From: CAZEMR01 sp964513465
GTDB taxonomy: Bacteria; Bacteroidota; Ignavibacteria; Kapaibacteriales; UBA2268
DNA: 21,461 nucleotides
Assembly: GCA_964513465.1 (NCBI GenBank)
Contig: CAZEMR010000051.1
Coordinates: forward strand, 1-21,461
Reading direction: 5' to 3'
Part shown: piece after piece, positions 15,875 to 21,461 of the stretch
Layout of the letters: every line of letters starts with the position of its first letter
Numbering within the stretch: position 1 is the first letter of the stretch
Program-made: the position numbers and the translations under genes
The notes under the pieces: model-generated
What the model saw: the letters and a program-made list of their open reading frames with translations, nothing else
The model's database searches: none
Told to the model about the DNA's origin: nothing

Positions 15875-17107
15875 ATGAAAAGAACGGCGCTGCTATCTAT
15901 CTTATTCTTTTTTATAATAATAATACTTGCAGCCGGATGCGGCGAAAAAAATAAACCAGAGGACAAAACCGTCAAATTCTGGCACTTCTGGAGCGAACCC
16001 TACCAGAAGCGCGCACTCGATTCGCTGATAGCACGATTCGAACGCGAGACCGGCATCGAAGTCGAAACCACCGAGCTGAGCTGGAACGATGGCAAAACCA
16101 AGTTGCTCGCCGCTTTTAATTCCGGTACCGCGCCCGATGTGCTCGAGCTTGGCTCCGACTGGGTGGCCCAGTTTTCCTCGGCCGGCGTGCTGGCCGCGCT
16201 CGATCAGGATTCCGCCGAAATAGGAAAGTATCTCGAATTCGCGCGCGCTCCGGGATACTGGGACGGCTCGCTTTATGCAATTCCCTGGGTGGTCGATACC
16301 CGCGTTCTGTTTTATAATAAAGCGCTAATGCGCAAAGCCGGACTCGGCGAAGAGCTACCCGCAACGCTCGACAAATTGCTCAATTATTCCCGCAAAATCA
16401 ATGTGATAGACGGCGTCTACGGATTCGGTGCAAACGGCTCGGACCCCCACCGGCTTTATAAAAAGATCGTCCCTCTGATGTGGACATATGGCGGCCGTGT
16501 GCTTGTCAACGGAGTTCCCGTACTCCATTCTCTGGAAAATATCGAAGCGCTAACGCTTTATACCGATCTTGCCCGCGCCGGAGTGGTCGAAACCCAGCGC
16601 CAGATTGACGCATCGTTTGTTCGAGGCGAGATTGGATACTGGATTTCCGGCGGCTGGCTGCTCGAGAAAATCGTCAACGAAAACCCCTCGCTCGAATACG
16701 GCGTAGCTATGCTGCCGGGCCATGGGGATGCCCCGGGAATCTCATTCGCCGGCGGGGAATATATATCTATAAATAAAAATTCTCAAAAATTCGACGCCGC
16801 GTTTCGCTTTGCGAAGTACCTGACCGACGGCCGAAACGCCATCGAATTCTGCAAGCAGGTCACCGAGGCGGGTTTCCCGGCCGACAGTAATTATTATAAC
16901 GATCCGTTTTATCAGTCCAGGCCGGATCGCCTTGTGTTCGCGCGCCAGCTCGCGAGCGCCCGGATGACGCCTGTGCATCCACGCTGGCTTGATATCGAAG
17001 CATCGCTCGAGGAAGCAACAGTCGAAGCGCTTTATGGGCGCAAAACCCCTGCCGAAGCGCTTGAAGACGCCCAGCAGGAAGCATTGAGGATCATGAAGAA
17101 AAAATAG
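15875..17107 (+). CDS. ABC sugar-binding lipoprotein (solute-binding protein family 1)
   Basis: Captures a substrate, by family usually a sugar or oligosaccharide, for an ABC importer. The protein has 410 residues with a long hydrophobic signal and lipobox LAAGC (C22). After a short linker come VKFWHFWSEPYQKRALDSLIARFERETGIEVE and SGTAPDVLELGSDWVAQF, then WVVDTRVLFYNKALMRKAGL and YWISGGWLLEKI, all typical of the MalE/UgpB fold. No permease or ATPase gene lies nearby: the gene upstream on this strand is at most a 46-codon ORF, and feoAB follow. The true substrate cannot be told. Its own ribosome binding site is weak. An AT-rich palindrome of arms ATTAATTA/TAATTAAT (17123-17142) follows but has no GC stem, so no good terminator is seen. 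Confidence 0.92.
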   Translation: MKRTALLSILFFFIIIILAAGCGEKNKPEDKTVKFWHFWSEPYQKRALDSLIARFERETGIEVETTELSWNDGKTKLLAAFNSGTAPDVLELGSDWVAQFSSAGVLAALDQDSAEIGKYLEFARAPGYWDGSLYAIPWVVDTRVLFYNKALMRKAGLGEELPATLDKLLNYSRKINVIDGVYGFGANGSDPHRLYKKIVPLMWTYGGRVLVNGVPVLHSLENIEALTLYTDLARAGVVETQRQIDASFVRGEIGYWISGGWLLEKIVNENPSLEYGVAMLPGHGDAPGISFAGGEYISINKNSQKFDAAFRFAKYLTDGRNAIEFCKQVTEAGFPADSNYYNDPFYQSRPDRLVFARQLASARMTPVHPRWLDIEASLEEATVEALYGRKTPAEALEDAQQEALRIMKKK

Positions 17108-17154
17108 ATTTTTTAAGGGCAAATTAATTAAGAGTAATTAATCCGATTTAAGGC

Positions 17155-17191
17155 AATATTTAACAAATATTTTAGTCTCATAGGTAGAGAC
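17155..17191. promoter_or_regulatory. Two inverted repeats upstream of feoAB promoter
   Basis: AATATTTAACAAATATT (17155-17171) is a perfect 7-bp inverted repeat with a 3-base centre, followed by GTCTC, seven bases and GAGAC (17175-17191). Both lie just upstream of the predicted -33 element. The operon encodes its own DtxR-like repressor, so one may be its binding site; neither resembles the DtxR or MntR consensus closely. Role inferred from position. Confidence 0.3.
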
Positions 17192-17204
17192 AATTAAATT
17201 ATGC

Positions 17205-17235
17205 TTTTAAATAATATTAGTTTTGCCTATATTTG
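17205..17235 (+). promoter_or_regulatory. Probable promoter of feoAB operon
   Basis: TATATTTG (17228-17235) fits the Bacteroidota -7 element TAnnTTTG exactly, with TTTT in place of TTTG 19 bases upstream (17205-17208). TTTGCC occurs twice, at 17222-17227 and 17232-17237, one helical turn apart and overlapping the -7 element, which could be a regulator site. Transcription would start near 17242. Confidence 0.5.
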
Positions 17236-17289
17236 CCAACAGTTGAAACTAAAGATATGGAAATGACGATAACCGAGGAAGAAATAAAA

Positions 17290-17526
17290 ATGAGTTCACT
17301 AAAAGACGCACCTGCTAACACCAGGTTAAGAGTACAAAATATCGACGCCGGAAACGAAGCCAAACGCCGGCTTCGTATGCTCGGAATCCATGTGGACGAT
17401 GTATTGATCAAACGTCGGCTCAACCGCATGGGACCCGTTCTTGTGGAATACGCCGCAGGCGATTCGTCGAAAATCGCCATCGGCCGCGGACTTGCTAAAA
17501 AAATTATCGTGGAGTTCGAAGAATAG
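17290..17526 (+). CDS. feoA: FeoA, ferrous iron transport accessory protein
   Basis: Small cytosolic SH3-like protein that partners FeoB. From the ATG at 17290 it has 78 residues, close to the family norm of about 75-85: MSSLKDAPANTRLRVQNIDAG, then RRLRMLGIHVDDVLIKR and the final SKIAIGRGLAKKIIVEF. Both the L-x-x-LGI turn and the IGRGLAxxI ending are characteristic. GAGGAA (17275-17280) stands 9 bases before this ATG. In-frame starts upstream, TTG at 17233 and ATG at 17257, are less likely: the TTG overlaps the predicted -7 element, and the extra residues have no family counterpart. The gene ends 2 bases before feoB. Confidence 0.93.
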   Translation: MSSLKDAPANTRLRVQNIDAGNEAKRRLRMLGIHVDDVLIKRRLNRMGPVLVEYAAGDSSKIAIGRGLAKKIIVEFEE

Positions 17527-17528
17527 CC

Positions 17529-19454
17529 ATGCCGGATACCAAAACCGTTGTGTTGGTGGGTCAGCCTAATTCGGGGAAAAGCACGCTTTTCAATGTGCTG
17601 TCCGATATTAAGACGTTCACCTCGAATTATGCCGGCACCACCGACCAATTTGTCGAAACACTTGTAAATATTAATACCGACAAGATTCGTCTGGTCGATC
17701 TGCCGGGCGCGTACTCGCTCAATCCGGCCAGCCGCGCAGAGGAAATTACTTATAATTACCTGATGCAACGCGACTTCGATCTGATAATCAACGTCGTAGA
17801 CGCCTCGCTGCTTACCCGCAGCCTCGAGCTCACTGTCGAGCTTGCCGAGCTTGGAATGCCTATGGTCGTCGCATTAAATATGTACGACGAAGCCGAAAGC
17901 CACGGCCTGGAGCTTAATATCGAAAAGCTCTCGGCAATGCTCGGAGTGCCCGTAATGCCAACCCAGGCTCTGCACGGCAAAGGAGTCCGCGCGCTGTTCG
18001 ACGAATGCTGGCGCCAGATGCAGGGATCGCCCGCCAGGCCGCATACATTCGAATATACTAAGCATATCGAGGACGAAGTCGGCAAGCTTGCGGGTATGCT
18101 GCATAATAAACTCAACGGATATAACGGCAGCCCGCGCTATTATGCGATCAAATCAATCGAGAATCCCGATGCAATCCCCGAAGACCTGATGCGCCATATC
18201 CAAACCGAGCGAGGAAAAACCGATATCGCAGTCCAGAAAGATCATAAGATGGACCCCACCGAAGTAATTTCCTACGAGCGGCACCACCTGGCAATGAAAA
18301 TTTCCGAAGAGATTTCCACATTCCGCCGATCGCGTAAACGCGCGCTGGCTGATAAACTGGACGATCTGCTTCTGCACCCGGTGATGGGATTCGGATTTTT
18401 GCTCGGATTCTTTTTCCTGTATTTTCTAATAATATTTCTTGTGGGTAATTTCCTCGCAGGCATTGTCGAGGGACCCATCGAGGAAGTCGCGAAATTATAT
18501 GACCCATTGCTCGAAAGCAATCCATTCCTGTGGTTTACAATCAACGGCGCGTATCACGGAGTCGCCGGGGTAGTCGGTATAATACTGCCGTATTTCCTTC
18601 CACTTGTGCTGCTTACGGCGATATTCGAGGACACCGGCTATATCTCGCGCATTGCATTTCTGGTCGATGGTTTATTCCACAAAATCGGGCTCCACGGCAA
18701 ATCCGTCGTCCCGTTCATACTCGGCTTCGGATGCTCGGTGCCGGCGATTTACGCCACCCGTATGATCGAAAACAAACAGGACCGCATGATCACCGGAATG
18801 CTGATTCCATTTATTCCATGTTCCGCTCGTACCGCCGTAATTTTCGCGCTCACCGCCGCATTCGCCGGGCCGCTCTGGGCCATGATCGTATTCTTCTATG
18901 TAATGATAATCATTGCCGCGGCGGGGAAGGGGATGTCGCGATTTCTCTCCGAGCCAGTCGGGCTTATTCTCGAAATTCCGCCGCTTCGCAGTCCGTCGCT
19001 GCGCAGCGCATATGATAAAACCTATAGAAAAATCAAGGACTTCGTCGGCGAGGCGCTGCTATTTCTTATACTTGGAAGCATAATCCTTGGCTGGATCGAA
19101 TATTTCGACGTCGTCAAATATGTAAATAATATTTTTGCTCCAATCGTCGATACTGCTCTGGGATTGCCCGAAGAATTGGGCTCGACCCTCGTATTCGGCT
19201 TTTTCCGAAAGGAATTAATCATAGTAATGGCAAATCAGGCTCTCGGAGTTGCTACACTTTCGCAATTACCGATGACGCTTGATCAAGTAATTGTTTTTAT
19301 TATATTTGTAACATTATATTTCCCGTGTTTTACAACTTTTGTAGTTCTATGGCGGGAATTCGGCGCAAAAACCGTGTGGATGTCGAGCGTGCTAAGTGTA
19401 ATTATAGCACTCATTTCCGCATTTTTATTCAGAATGGGATTCGTAATATTTTAA
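17529..19454 (+). CDS. feoB: FeoB, ferrous iron transporter
   Basis: Inner-membrane importer of ferrous iron with an N-terminal GTPase-like domain. The protein has 641 residues, a compact FeoB. G-domain motifs: GQPNSGKS (11-18), the G2 threonine in YAGTT (34-38), DLPG (57-60) and NMYD (117-120). A helical linker follows, then about eight to eleven membrane helices starting near residue 285. The Gate motifs are visible: FILGFGCSVPAIYATR with its conserved cysteine, and later ELIIVMANQAL. The preceding stretch LLTAIFEDTGYISRIAFLVD is also diagnostic. It is translated right after feoA. No feoC follows; instead a DtxR-like gene begins 17 bases downstream. Confidence 0.98.
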   Translation: MPDTKTVVLVGQPNSGKSTLFNVLSDIKTFTSNYAGTTDQFVETLVNINTDKIRLVDLPGAYSLNPASRAEEITYNYLMQRDFDLIINVVDASLLTRSLELTVELAELGMPMVVALNMYDEAESHGLELNIEKLSAMLGVPVMPTQALHGKGVRALFDECWRQMQGSPARPHTFEYTKHIEDEVGKLAGMLHNKLNGYNGSPRYYAIKSIENPDAIPEDLMRHIQTERGKTDIAVQKDHKMDPTEVISYERHHLAMKISEEISTFRRSRKRALADKLDDLLLHPVMGFGFLLGFFFLYFLIIFLVGNFLAGIVEGPIEEVAKLYDPLLESNPFLWFTINGAYHGVAGVVGIILPYFLPLVLLTAIFEDTGYISRIAFLVDGLFHKIGLHGKSVVPFILGFGCSVPAIYATRMIENKQDRMITGMLIPFIPCSARTAVIFALTAAFAGPLWAMIVFFYVMIIIAAAGKGMSRFLSEPVGLILEIPPLRSPSLRSAYDKTYRKIKDFVGEALLFLILGSIILGWIEYFDVVKYVNNIFAPIVDTALGLPEELGSTLVFGFFRKELIIVMANQALGVATLSQLPMTLDQVIVFIIFVTLYFPCFTTFVVLWREFGAKTVWMSSVLSVIIALISAFLFRMGFVIF

Positions 19455-19471
19455 TAATTTGAGAGAAAAAA

Positions 19472-20125
19472 ATGCTTAGTCAGGCAGTTCAGGATTATAT
19501 TAAAACAATTTACAAATTGCAGGAAGACGGCCCGGTTTCGACCACCCGCATTGCCCGCGAGCTCAATATTTCCGGAGCTTCGGTGACCGGTATGCTCAAG
19601 CGGCTCGCCGCCATGGGCATCGTCGATTATAATTCCTATAAAGGGGTCCGGCTGACCGAAGACGGTGTGCGGATCGCGCTCGAGATACTCCGCCACCATC
19701 GCCTGCTGGAGCTTTATCTCCAGAAAATGCTCGGCTTCTCGCTCGAAAAAGTACACGACGAAGCCTGCCGCCTGGAGCATCATATCTCCGAAGAATTCGT
19801 AGAAAAAATCAATGAATTGCTTGGCAATCCCGAATTCGATCCACACGGCCATCCCATTCCCACTAAGTCCGGAGAGCTGCCCGACCTCTGCGAGGAAGCG
19901 CTCAACGAAACCGCACCCGGCCGCGACCTCGTCATATGCCGCGTTTCCGATTACGACCCCGAAATGCTCCAGTATTTCGAAAAAATGGGCCTCGTCCCCG
20001 GAAGCAATATCAAGCTGATAGAAAAGGCGCCATTCAACGGCCCTCTCACAATCTTGCACGACGGCAAAGAAAGAATAATCGGAAACGAAATAGCTAAAAA
20101 TATTTTCGTGGAGAGCTCCGAATAA
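19472..20125 (+). CDS. DtxR/MntR-family metal-dependent repressor
   Basis: Metal-activated transcriptional repressor, 217 residues. The winged helix spans about 1-65 (DYIKTIYKLQ, ISGASVTGMLKRLAAMG). The metal and dimer domain covers 66-140, and a C-terminal SH3/FeoA-like domain 146-217 (FEKMGLVPGSNIKLI, GNEIAKNIFVE). Likely metal ligands are D8, H76, E80, C99, E102 and H103. D8 is as in manganese-sensing MntR, while C99 is as in iron-sensing DtxR/IdeR (C102), so the specificity is unclear. H125 and H127 lie in a DPHGHPIP segment common in the family. Its place inside the feo operon suggests it represses feoAB when metal is plentiful. It is 4 bases from the CDF gene. Confidence 0.93.
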   Translation: MLSQAVQDYIKTIYKLQEDGPVSTTRIARELNISGASVTGMLKRLAAMGIVDYNSYKGVRLTEDGVRIALEILRHHRLLELYLQKMLGFSLEKVHDEACRLEHHISEEFVEKINELLGNPEFDPHGHPIPTKSGELPDLCEEALNETAPGRDLVICRVSDYDPEMLQYFEKMGLVPGSNIKLIEKAPFNGPLTILHDGKERIIGNEIAKNIFVESSE

Positions 20126-20129
20126 ATAT

Positions 20130-21062
20130 ATGCATCAGCATGACCACAGCCACGGAGACATCGCCGGCACCAGTAAAAGCCGGATGCTGGTTACCGTTGC
20201 GCTCAATCTTGCTATCACCGCGGCAGAGGTCGTTGGCGGGCTGCTGGCCAATAGCCTCGCACTACTCTCCGACGCTGTCCACAACCTGAGCGATACTGCC
20301 GCAGTATTTCTGGCGTGGATCGCAATACGCATCTCCGAAAAAAAATCAACCGGCAAAATGACCTTCGGATACCGCCGAATCCAGATTCTCGCCGCCTTCT
20401 TCAACGCGCTCGTGCTTATTGCGATTTCAGCATATCTGATCTACGAAGCCATCCATCGATTCTACAATCCTCAGCCCGTCGAGGGCACCATCATGTTCAT
20501 CGTAGCGGTGGTCGGCCTTCTGGGCAACCTGATCTCCGTATTTCTCTTGCGAAAAAACAAGGGCGATAATCTCAACGTACGCGCGGCCTATCTGCACCTT
20601 CTCGGCGATACCCTCTCGTCCGTAGTCGTCATCGCCGGCGGCGTGCTCATCATATATTTCAATATCTACTGGATCGATCCCCTCGTCACAATCCTCATCG
20701 GCCTTTATATCGGCAAAGCAACTTACTCGGTGCTTAAGGAAACCATCGGGATCCTCATGCAGTCTGCGCCGCCCGATATGGACATCGGCGAAATCAGCGC
20801 CGAACTCGAAACAATAGACAAAGTCGAAAATATCCACCATATCCACCTCTGGAGGCTCGACGATCGCAGCGTCCACTTCGAGTGCCACTGCGACATCTCG
20901 GAAGATATGAACGTCAGCCGCACCGACGAATTGCGCCGCAAATTAGAAGACCGGCTGCACGAAAAATTCGACATTCACCACGTCACAATCCAAATCGAAT
21001 ACAACATCTGCCATAGCAAAAGCGCCGTTTCGCAGGATCAATCCCGTCAAGGCTGCGATTAA
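20130..21062 (+). CDS. CDF-family divalent metal exporter (zinc-type signature)
   Basis: Cation diffusion facilitator that exports divalent metal in exchange for protons at the inner membrane. The protein has 310 residues. The N-terminus is histidine-rich (MHQHDHSHGD). About six membrane helices fill 18-200, and a cytosolic ferredoxin-like domain follows (about 205-295) with VENIHHIHLWRLDDRSVHFECHCD. The intramembrane site is H51 and D55 in helix 2 (AVHNLSD) and H156 and D160 in helix 5 (LHLLGD). This HD-HD set marks zinc exporters of the CzcD/ZitB type, whereas FieF (YiiP) has DD-HD. It ends the metal operon 4 bases after the regulator. An iron or manganese role is possible but not favoured by these residues. 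Confidence 0.93.
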   Translation: MHQHDHSHGDIAGTSKSRMLVTVALNLAITAAEVVGGLLANSLALLSDAVHNLSDTAAVFLAWIAIRISEKKSTGKMTFGYRRIQILAAFFNALVLIAISAYLIYEAIHRFYNPQPVEGTIMFIVAVVGLLGNLISVFLLRKNKGDNLNVRAAYLHLLGDTLSSVVVIAGGVLIIYFNIYWIDPLVTILIGLYIGKATYSVLKETIGILMQSAPPDMDIGEISAELETIDKVENIHHIHLWRLDDRSVHFECHCDISEDMNVSRTDELRRKLEDRLHEKFDIHHVTIQIEYNICHSKSAVSQDQSRQGCD

Positions 21063-21067
21063 AATTA

Positions 21068-21099
21068 TTTGGAAATTTCGATCGTCTTATATATATTAG
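21068..21099 (+). promoter_or_regulatory. Possible promoter of tRNA-Thr
   Basis: TTTG (21068-21071), 20 bases, then TATATTAG (21092-21099) match the Bacteroidota pattern with one mismatch in the -7 element. Its distance, about 14 bases before the tRNA, is suitable. Confidence 0.4.
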
Positions 21100-21112
21100 T
21101 AATCTGTATCAG

Positions 21113-21188
21113 GCCAACATAGCTCAGCTGGTAGAGCAGCTCACTCGTAATGAGCAGGTCAGCGGTTCAAGTCCGCTTGTTGGCTCCA
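21113..21188 (+). tRNA. tRNA-Thr (anticodon CGU)
   Basis: Seventy-six bases with a full cloverleaf. The acceptor is GCCAACA/TGTTGGC, the D-arm stem GCTC/GAGC, and the anticodon stem GCTCA/TGAGC holds loop CTCGTAA with anticodon CGT. The T-arm is AGCGG TTCAAGT CCGCT. The 3' TCCA includes an encoded CCA end. It reads the threonine codon ACG. Confidence 0.97.
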
Positions 21189-21191
21189 TTT

Positions 21192-21226
21192 AAAGCGGTT
21201 AAGCGATTTCGCAGGCCGCTTTTTTA
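21192..21226 (+). terminator. Rho-independent terminator after tRNA-Thr
   Basis: AAAGCGG (21192-21198) pairs with CCGCTTT (21216-21222), and the T-run extends to TTTTTTATT. It begins 4 bases after the tRNA. The following stretch, 21227-21401, holds no gene that I can support. Confidence 0.75.
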
Positions 21227-21401
21227 TTGCGAAAATACCGATTGCACTCATTTGCACGAATTTCTGCGTTTTGGCTTCGACTGCAAAAATGTTTGTAATA
21301 ATTTGGAAAATAATGCTTTAGGCGAATCGGCCATTAGTGCAGCCACATGCAAAAAAGCGCATCCAGAAGAAAATCGATGAAAATTAATGCCATACTCTTA
21401 A

Positions 21402-21461
21402 GTGGCAAAAATCCCGGAAACCAAAGAACAAATCGCGATCCGCAGCCGTACCGCATACGCG
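21402..21461 (+). CDS. Possible start of a gene cut by the window edge
   Basis: From a GTG directly after a TAA, the frame reads VAKIPETKEQIAIRSRTAYA and is still open at the right edge. The codon choice (ATC, GCG, CGC, GCA) matches genes of this region, but there is no ribosome binding site. Another frame from an ATG at 21377 (MKINAILLSGKNPGN...) is also open to the edge. Only one, if either, can be real. No family is recognised. Confidence 0.15.
   Translation, partial: MAKIPETKEQIAIRSRTAYA

Noticed and set aside
17123..17142. AT palindrome after the sugar-binding gene as its terminator
   Set aside because: The stem has only A-T pairs and no T-run follows; it is unlikely to end transcription efficiently.
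21150..21380. 76-codon ORF starting inside tRNA-Thr
   Set aside because: It begins in the tRNA and runs through the terminator; no ribosome binding site and no family pattern.

Overview
The window most likely comes from a Bacteroidota/Chlorobiota-type (FCB group) bacterium. Three things point there. It has the 'alternative' GlmU-like sugar nucleotidyltransferase typical of that group. Upstream of pyrG there is an exact match to the Bacteroidota promoter pattern (TTTG, 20 bases, TATTTTTG), with a near match (TTTT, 19 bases, TATATTTG) before feoA. The tmRNA tag also ends in YAMAA. The lineage is inferred, not proven.

Left third (1-8919, all on the minus strand): a complete type I-E CRISPR-Cas locus. 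Gene order in transcription is cas3, cse1 (casA), cse2 (casB), cas7e, cas5e, cas6e, cas1, cas2, then the CRISPR array, which runs off the left edge. Genes overlap or nearly touch, so this looks like one operon, and the key catalytic motifs are present. The array starts only 8 bases after the cas2 stop codon, so there is no separate leader. A perfect AT-rich inverted repeat lies just upstream of cas3.

Middle (8920-15720, mostly minus strand): a stretch with a decayed gene fragment, then ssrA (tmRNA) with a strong terminator, a PepSY-type membrane protein, and a four-gene cluster pyrG, FKBP-type isomerase lipoprotein, GlmU-like transferase and exported MORN-repeat protein, ending at a rho-independent terminator.

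Right third (15733-21461, plus strand): a possible small ORF touching an orphan ABC sugar-binding lipoprotein, then a metal operon feoA, feoB, DtxR/MntR-like regulator and zinc-signature CDF exporter. FeoA/FeoB import ferrous iron, the regulator probably senses the metal and controls the operon, and the CDF protein exports divalent metal. A tRNA-Thr(CGU) with its own terminator follows. Only a doubtful start of another gene is seen at the right edge.

No wholly new multi-gene system is evident. The least ordinary points are the leaderless cas2-array junction, the palindrome upstream of cas3, the mixed metal-ligand set of the DtxR-like regulator with a zinc-type exporter in a feo operon, and the 9-codon tmRNA tag.
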